Notes under the pieces: model-generated
What the model saw: the letters and a program-made list of their open reading frames with translations, nothing else
Told to the model about the DNA's origin: nothing
Database searches by the model: none
Position numbers and translations under genes: made by a program
Source: Straminergon stramineum
Lineage: Eukaryota; Streptophyta; Bryopsida; Hypnales; Calliergonaceae
Direction: 5' to 3'
Length of the DNA stretch: 64,000 bases
NCBI GenBank assembly: GCA_963920665.1
Contig: OY987265.1
Location: forward strand, 34,229,001 to 34,293,000
In this document: one piece after another, positions 58,025 to 64,000 of the stretch
How positions within the stretch are numbered: the first letter of the stretch is position 1
Layout: each line of letters begins with the position of its first letter

Positions 58025-61000
58025 GCCTTGTAGAAAACTTTACAATGTCATCATCATTTGAATCATCCACCACTATAGATAGAAAACGCTTGATTTGGAT
58101 GGTGGTAGTAGAAAAAGGTGTGTTTAAAGGTTGAAGAATAACTTTAAAAATCTCACTATCGTTCTCCAAAGCCACCAAATGACGTTCAATGTTGTAGCAT
58201 GCATGGATGGAGGCCCCTACTAATTGAATGCAACATTATTAGTTAGAACAAATATATTACACACAATGTAGTAAAAATATGGTTTAAATAATAGTAATTG
58301 TCTAATGGAAGATACATTTAGATGTATAACAATTTAAGACCACATCACCAAGTTTTGAAAATGCGTCAATCAATAGCTGTACAAATAGAAGATCCTTCTC
58401 ACGAGCACCTCTCTACGGAACTACACCGTTCATGAGTTGAGTTTGTAAAGAGGTGAAGTTGTGGAATAGGTCCATTTCTTCAAGGTTTGTGCATATATTG
58501 TTTAATTGTTGATTCACATAGATAGAGAATTTAGACATCATCAATGTTTCTTCCCATTTATTTTATAAAAAAAGAAGGATCCGAAAGCGTTGTGACTACT
58601 AAGGATAAACAAGTATGACAATTAATATTTGAAAAATACAAAGTTACTATAAGTGAGTTTAAGCATCCAAAAATTATAAATGAAGGAAATTTCAAAGAAG
58701 CTTATTCAACGTTTGGATTTTTTGTAATTGGAAAGCTTCAACTTGTTCAGGTCCATCTAATAGTGAAGTAGACAAAAGCCATACGTATCGGCCAGCTCAA
58801 GTGTAAATTAGTTTACCTTTCCATTCTTTGGGTGGAACAACGAAATTGCTCCATTATCATGAATATACTTTGAAGCAAATTCAAAGATGGGTTCAATAAC
58901 ATACTCTTGATTCAACATGTTCCAAATAGGAACACGAGAAGGTCGAACCGAAATGTTGAAGACTAATAGTCCATCCAGAATATTAACAACAACCAAATTA
59001 AAGCATAGACTATGGTTTACGTTGCTTCTAAGAGTTTGCACCCGCTCCCTCCCAACCTCACATTAAAAATGCACACTTTTAGATATATGAATGATTTGCA
59101 ATGCCATATTTATAATTTAATATGAAAATAAAAAAGAAAGAATTAGAGGAAGGCTAGAAGGTATAAATCTTACCTTTTTGCAAAAGGAAGCATTTCATCT
59201 CATGCTGATGCTCTGTTTCTTGTTTTCTTTTTTACATTGAGCATTGTAGAAATCGATGATGGTAGAATTAGAGCCTCAAGGTCAATACCATATCTATCAA
59301 ATTGAATTGCTAACTAGTCAATGTACTTCGATTAAGCAAAAACATCCATGGTAATAGACATAAGAGTTGAAGGGCAATGGAAGCAAGCTATATCAATCAC
59401 TTCAAAAGTAGTAGAAGATAGAAGAGAAGTAAGAAATACAAGAGCAGATGTTGGCACAAATGAAGAAAGGAAGTCGTCCTTCTTTGCAATCTTTTTCACC
59501 ATCTTCTTTATAGTCTTCTTCTCCCTTGGCTTGCGCCTTGCGCCCCTTCTTCACTAGTGCAACCTCTTCAACCTCCTCTTCTTTAACTATAGACTCCTCT
59601 TCTATGGTTGTTTTGGGATGATCTTTAACAATCTCTTTCTCAAATCTTTCAAGTGTTGGGCAAAAATCCTTGGACATTCTAGATGGTAAAGACAAGCTTG
59701 GAGTTCTTGGTCCAAAACCCCTTGTTGTTGTGTGAAGGTGAACATGCAAACTTTTAAAGAGATGTCAAGCCATCCCCTGAAAAGCTTAGGCATGAATTTC
59801 CTCATAATCCCACATTTATGAATCAACTCTCACTTGAAATATCTGCAATTATAAAATAGGTATGGTTATTGCAATGATAGAGATACAAATGATATTGTTC
59901 TAGAGATTTGTAAAGCAATTCAAATTTACAAAAATAAATGTAACTAAAATAAAAGATATACATGTATAGAAACCTTTTCACAACAACATTTGTACCCTCT
60001 TGCTATTTGAAAAAAGTAGATCTCGAATATGGAGAGTCTTTCTTGAAAAGCCACCAAAAAGCATGATTCTACAAGACAATTTGCCATATCTTCATAAAAT
60101 GACCAATCATGTCCAACTCATTAGTGGCACTCCATTGAACCACAATATTCTCAGACTTAATGATGTTTATAAATTTAGCTATAGCTGCCTCTTCTAACTA
60201 CAAAAAAATTAAAAAATATAAATATGAAGACATTGTTAAGGCAAAGTATATCATGATACAACAATGGGATAAGAATCAAAATATTTATAAGTTTGAAATA
60301 TGAAAGTATTGAAAGAGAATGTTAATAACATACCTTAGCAAAAAAGCAACCCATGGTTGTTCGGCCAAACAACTCGACAACACGACGAACACGACGTTCA
60401 ACATGTTTAGTAGACCCCCTTGTCTGTCTAATAAAGTCAACTTTAAGGTTGACTTTCAAATAAAGCACTTTCTATTTCCAATCTTGACATATTTGAGTTT
60501 CATTTTATTGAAGTGTCTTAATTTAATAATCACTTATTACATTCAAAATTATGGATCATAAATAAAGGGATATTTCAAATTGTCTTTGCTGCTAAGATAA
60601 GGCCTTATGTGACAAAATTGTCTAGTGTATGCGACACTCGTCTTATACGACACGCGACATCAGACGAACAACTCAACACCCGAACCCCAAAAAGCGTTCG
60701 ATAGAACAACCCTGAAGCAACCTTAGAGAGTAAAGTCTCTAAAGTCAATGTATTGAAATCTAGGGCAGAAAATTTGAAGCCCTCTCTAGAGGTCTCGTTA
60801 GAGTTTTACCACCTAAGCCAACAAATCTTATGATGCGACTGAACTACACATGTAGAGACCCTTTGAAGTTTCTCTAATGACATCTTGAGCTTCTCTTAGG
60901 CACTATAATGCAAATTAATCTGAAATTTCAAAAGACAAAATTATAGTCAAAACCAACATTAAAGTAATCATACAAGTCATTCATTTGCAAACAAAAAAAC

Positions 61001-61516
61001 AAAAACAAAAACAAAAATTTGTACCTCTTCTAGAAATTCAATGCCATTTTTTGGATTTGCAATGGCAAATTGCTTATCAAACTTTGTTCAAAATCCCTTG
61101 ATAGTTGCAATAGAAGCTTGAATCATGGCATCATCAACTTCCCTTGGAATACGATCTTGCAAATGTATCTTCTCATAATATGTTTACACTGCCACATCTA
61201 AAATAATTGTGATTTCTTGTTGCACATGGAAAATAAGAATTTGAAATGAATACAAAAAGAATTCTACAAATTACCACAAGCGGATGAAAAATTTAAACAA
61301 ATATGAGACATTCACCCAATGAAGGAATTGTATGAAGACGTTTGACGTCAATGGATACCAAGCACCTAGCAGTTTTCTATTTTTGCATTTCTTATAATCC
61401 TCATCGTTTAGAAGACCCTTGAACTCTTCTAATTTAAAATTGCCATACATATTCATCTTGTACAATTGTTGAACCAAATTGCTCTTAACATGGAAATGCT
61501 CCATAGACCTTCAAAT

Positions 61517-62627
61517 TAGGGCTGTCCCGGATGTACATTCACATCAAAATCGCATCTGAAAATCGGATGTTTGCACATGCAGACATCCGGTTTTAGTGGA
61601 CATGGTGGACATAGTCGGACGTTGCCCAGTCGTTGTCTGGGGGGTGAACAAACGGGGTGGACAAGGCAATAATACATGTTGAACTTAAGCTCCATAAAAA
61701 TACATTAAATTACAAGAATGTGTTTAAAGTATTTTTTTTATAAACATTCTCTAATAAAATAATAAAATAATACAATTGCTAGTACTATGCATACCTTGGT
61801 ATTTTCAACTATCAATGCATCTTACAACAAAACTTAAATAAACACTTTACGTAATAATGAAATACTTCATAGTTCACATTTGTATAGTGCTACATAACAT
61901 TTGATGCCGCACACCATAAAAATTAAAAAAACATTAATAATTATTATAAATAAATAAGCCCATAAGGTTTATTTTTATAGTACATTTTGATAATCACATG
62001 CAAAAGTGATGGAAGGTCAAAAATAATGTACACAATGCACAAATGCTTATAGTAATTCATGTAAGAGTTACAATATACAGTTTAATGTTTTAGGGTTTAG
62101 GGTTTAGGGTTTAGCTTTGAGAAGGACGATTTGAATGATTAGGAGAATACCTTAAATTATTCTTTCAATCATTAATGATACATTGGATGCTTGTAGTTTG
62201 AATACTAGTCTTTAGAGGTTGATTTATATTTTTGAGAATCCAACATATTGTTGAGGAGGCAGACGAGCGGATGGCCAACATGTTAAGCGGATGGGTAGAG
62301 AGCCAACTTCAATTACCATTTGTGATTGGAGTTTTTTTATTTTTGGGGAGTGAAATATAACATTGGAAAGGTATTTGGAGGACCTTTCCAACGGCATATT
62401 ACTTGCCTAAAAATTCCAAAAAATGAAGCTACAAATTGCGAGAGAAGATGATTGTCCGGTAGTTCACCAAACAAGTTAGCCGCTACTCGTTTGTCGTTCA
62501 CCCTATCCACCCTATTTGTTGTTCACCCTATGTGCCCTTCCAATGGATGAGGCTAGATTCTTAGTGTCTATGTCCGCAGATGTCTGGGAAGTGGCGGACG
62601 CGGATGTTGGACATCCGTGCAACCGTG
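61517..62627. mobile_element. 1.1-kb non-autonomous hAT-like element in a splice acceptor
   Basis: The left end TAGGGCTGTCCCGGATGT and the right end ACATCCGTGCAACCGTG are imperfect inverted repeats. CTTCAAAT (61509-61516) and CTTCAATT (62628-62635) flank it as an 8-bp duplication with one mismatch. Subterminal regions carry many GGATG/CATCC and GGAC/GTCC motifs, as usual near hAT ends. It contains a short TTTAGGG array and no gene. It lies in the intron between the second and third exons of the methyltransferase-like gene, and the duplicated 8 bp include the acceptor AG. Confidence 0.72.
62089..62114. repeat. interstitial plant telomere repeat
   Basis: Three TTTAGGG units and a partial fourth (TTTAG), within the hAT-like element. 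Confidence 0.9.
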
Positions 62628-63145
62628 CTTCAATTACCTATGGAAATAAAATGGAAGATGAATGAATTTGGAAACATGGAATATTACAATACATCCCAAG
62701 AAGTGGTGAAGTAGAAAAGAACTTATTTTATTGAAAATTGAAATTCACCAATTAATGTCATTCAGAGCCTCAAATAGAATACATGTGCAACCTTCTAAGA
62801 CCAAAAGCATGCAATCAATGGGCAAATGTCACTTGTGATCATAACAATGCATCTTATATATGTAAGTATACCAAGCTGCCAATTTATAATTGCCATCCCA
62901 TACAAAAAACATATAGTTTGACAAATGTGAGATGGATGTCTAAGACTTTAACCAACACTCAAATTAGTCATTCTTTTGTATCCAATGTTCATTCCCATGT
63001 CTCCATGATCTCATGGGTTGCTAACTTACAAAGTCCGTTGTCATTCGTTGTAGACACATAAAGTACACAATCTCGTTGTCGGTATCCATGCACAAACTTA
63101 GCATCCAATCGTTTGATTTGACTTAGAAGGAAAAGATGCACCAAC

Positions 63146-63270
63146 TACTACAAGAAAATACAGTTTAAGATGACAAGTTTTTGATAGAAAATTGTCCGAA
63201 ATGACAATAGTTATATTATTGCTACCTTATCTTGTCAAATTGTTGTCTAGTTGTTGTCAAATTTGTAGTA
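63146..63270. mobile_element. candidate CACTA-like MITE, 125 bp
   Basis: Begins TACTACAAGAAAAT and ends ATTTGTAGTA, resembling CACTACAAGAAA termini with the first base mutated at both ends. Interior TTGTC/GACAA motifs are inverted. No matching 3-bp duplication, so uncertain. Confidence 0.4.
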
Positions 63271-63492
63271 GATGTTTGGTTCTCTTCTCCCTATTTTCAA
63301 GGCAACAATTATTCATGGATGACTTATAAACTCAATTGTAATTGTTAAGATAGATGATTTGCCCTAAACCCAAATATTTCATTAAGTTTTTTTATACATT
63401 TACCTTTTTATCATTTGTCATAGATATCTTAGCTTGAAGTATGTGTAAGAGTAAAGCTCTCTGTATATATATGGAGTGGTAGGAAGTAGAAC

Positions 63493-64000
63493 AACCCATG
63501 CGGAGTATATTTTTTAGAAGTTACAAGAGCTCAACCGCTCATAGTTAAGTTTGAAATAAGAATTGTGTTAAAACTAGAACTTCAGACTTCATTTAGGCAT
63601 AGTAGAATAATTTTTCAAAAAAAACTCTGAACTAAAAAAAATTGGCAAATCAATTGAAGTTTCATGTTTAAAAATCTGTTTGATATTTTGATTCTCCAAT
63701 CAAAAGTTTTGGACAAATTTCAGAGAGGATTTTTGAAAAGGTCAAAAAAACATTCCCTTTCACCGCTTCTCTAAAATTTGTCAAGAACTTTTGATTGGAG
63801 GATCAAAATATCAAATGGATTTCTAAACATGAAACTTCAATTGATTTTCCAACTATTTTTAGTTCAAAGTTTTTTTTAAAAGTTATTCTCCTATGCCGAA
63901 ATGAGGTTTGAAATTCTAATTTTAACACAATTCTTATTTCAAACTTAACTATGAGTAGTTGAGCTCTTGTAACTTCTAAATTACATATCCTACATGGATT
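63493..64000. repeat. foldback, ~250-bp arms, continuing past the window end
   Basis: The arm from 63493 (AACCCATG..) to about 63730 is the imperfect reverse complement of about 63768-64000 (..CATGGATT). Paired blocks include AGTTACAAGAGCTCAAC with GTTGAGCTCTTGTAACT, TTTGAAATAAGAATTGTGTT with its exact inverse, and CCAATCAAAAGTT with AACTTTTGATTGG. The loop is about 37 bp. The inverted pairing is still running at base 64000, so the true terminus is outside the window. Non-coding. Confidence 0.88.

Larger units (their letters stand above)
58025..63120 (-). pseudogene. multi-exon gene with beta-class DNA-methyltransferase-like C-terminus, decayed
   Basis: Minus-strand exons, approximate unless noted: 63120-62968; 62965-62749 (VWDGNYKLAAWYTY..ALNDINW); 61508-61316 (LLGAWYPLTSNVFIQFLHW); 61205-61021 (DDAMIQASIATIKGF); 60437-60334 (VERRVRRVVELFG); 60197-59974 (ENIVVQWSATNELDMIGHF..KKDSPYSRSTFFK); 59844-59402 (GFGPRTPSLSLPSRMSKDF plus a K/E-rich tail); 59060-58700 (FNLVVVNILDGLL..PIFEFASKYIHDNGAISLFH); 58570-58316 (GAREKDLLFVQLLIDAFSKL then GDVVLNCYTSK); 58219-58040 (GASIHACYNIERHLVALEND). 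The last two exons match motifs X and I of N6/N4 amino-methyltransferases (S-x-PGD-VVLD-x-x-x-G-x-G, then R-H-x-x-x-LE). The segment at 58984-58970 occupies the place of the DPPY motif but is degenerate, giving the beta-class order. At least nine in-frame stops are present. Splice sites at 62748, 61508, 60334, 60197, 59974, 58316 and 58219 obey GT/AG. The family name is an inference. Confidence 0.6.

Noticed and set aside
59402..59749. A Lys/Glu-rich minus-strand frame taken alone as a small acidic protein.
   Set aside because: The upstream part is continuous in frame with methyltransferase-like gene segments (after stops), so it was treated as one exon of that pseudogene.
1..64000. tRNA, rRNA or other structural RNA genes.
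   Set aside because: I looked for internal promoter boxes and cloverleaf patterns by eye and found none convincing; a covariance-model scan would be needed to exclude them.

Overview
The window is strongly AT-rich nuclear DNA from a land plant. The evidence is an intact class III (secretory) peroxidase gene with plant-type introns, GT-AG introns elsewhere, TTTAGGG-type repeats, and plant-style PIF/Harbinger, hAT and CACTA elements. The species cannot be named from sequence alone. A non-flowering plant is possible, but that is only a guess. Only one gene looks intact. The rest is decayed transposons, MITE-like elements, foldbacks, tandem repeats and gene fragments, many nested inside one another. 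Genes and pseudogenes were recognised by reading motifs, not by database search.

Layout. 1-0.9 kb: a tandem array of roughly 215-bp units. 2.7-3.1 kb: remnant of a Tc1-like (DDE) transposase. 3.7-7.6 kb: two inverted copies of a ~955-bp element bounded by TTAACCCC/GGGGTTAA (the 'TTAA element'), one split by a CACTA MITE, with a second CACTA MITE beside it. 11.4-16.6 kb: a two-gene PIF/Harbinger element with a Myb/SANT-like ORF and a convergent transposase, both broken by in-frame stops. 23.2-24.6 kb: a TIR repeat, an unidentified spliced exon, and a hairpin element inside a tandem duplication. 27.6-28.3 kb: a ~700-bp foldback. 31.6-34.7 kb: a frameshifted exon of 2,3-bisphosphoglycerate-independent phosphoglycerate mutase, then the intact peroxidase gene on the minus strand with a TATA box.

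35.4-49.4 kb is a mosaic. It holds nested Tourist-like MITEs (TIR GAGCATCCCCA, TSD TAA); many ~200-bp units of one repeat (plus orientation 37.5-40.0 kb, minus orientation 40.9-49.4 kb); MITEs with TIR CTAAGGTAG; a 234-bp hAT-like MITE with an 8-bp TSD; several very short 3' fragments of a non-LTR retroelement, each with a target-site duplication; and two more TTAA elements in inverted orientation.

51.2-53.1 kb is a dead hAT transposase split by a third CACTA MITE. 58.0-63.1 kb on the minus strand is the most unusual locus. It is a decayed multi-exon gene whose C-terminal half reads like a beta-class (DPPY before motif I) N6/N4 DNA methyltransferase. A 1.1-kb non-autonomous hAT-like element has landed exactly on one of its splice acceptors. 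The window ends inside a large foldback.
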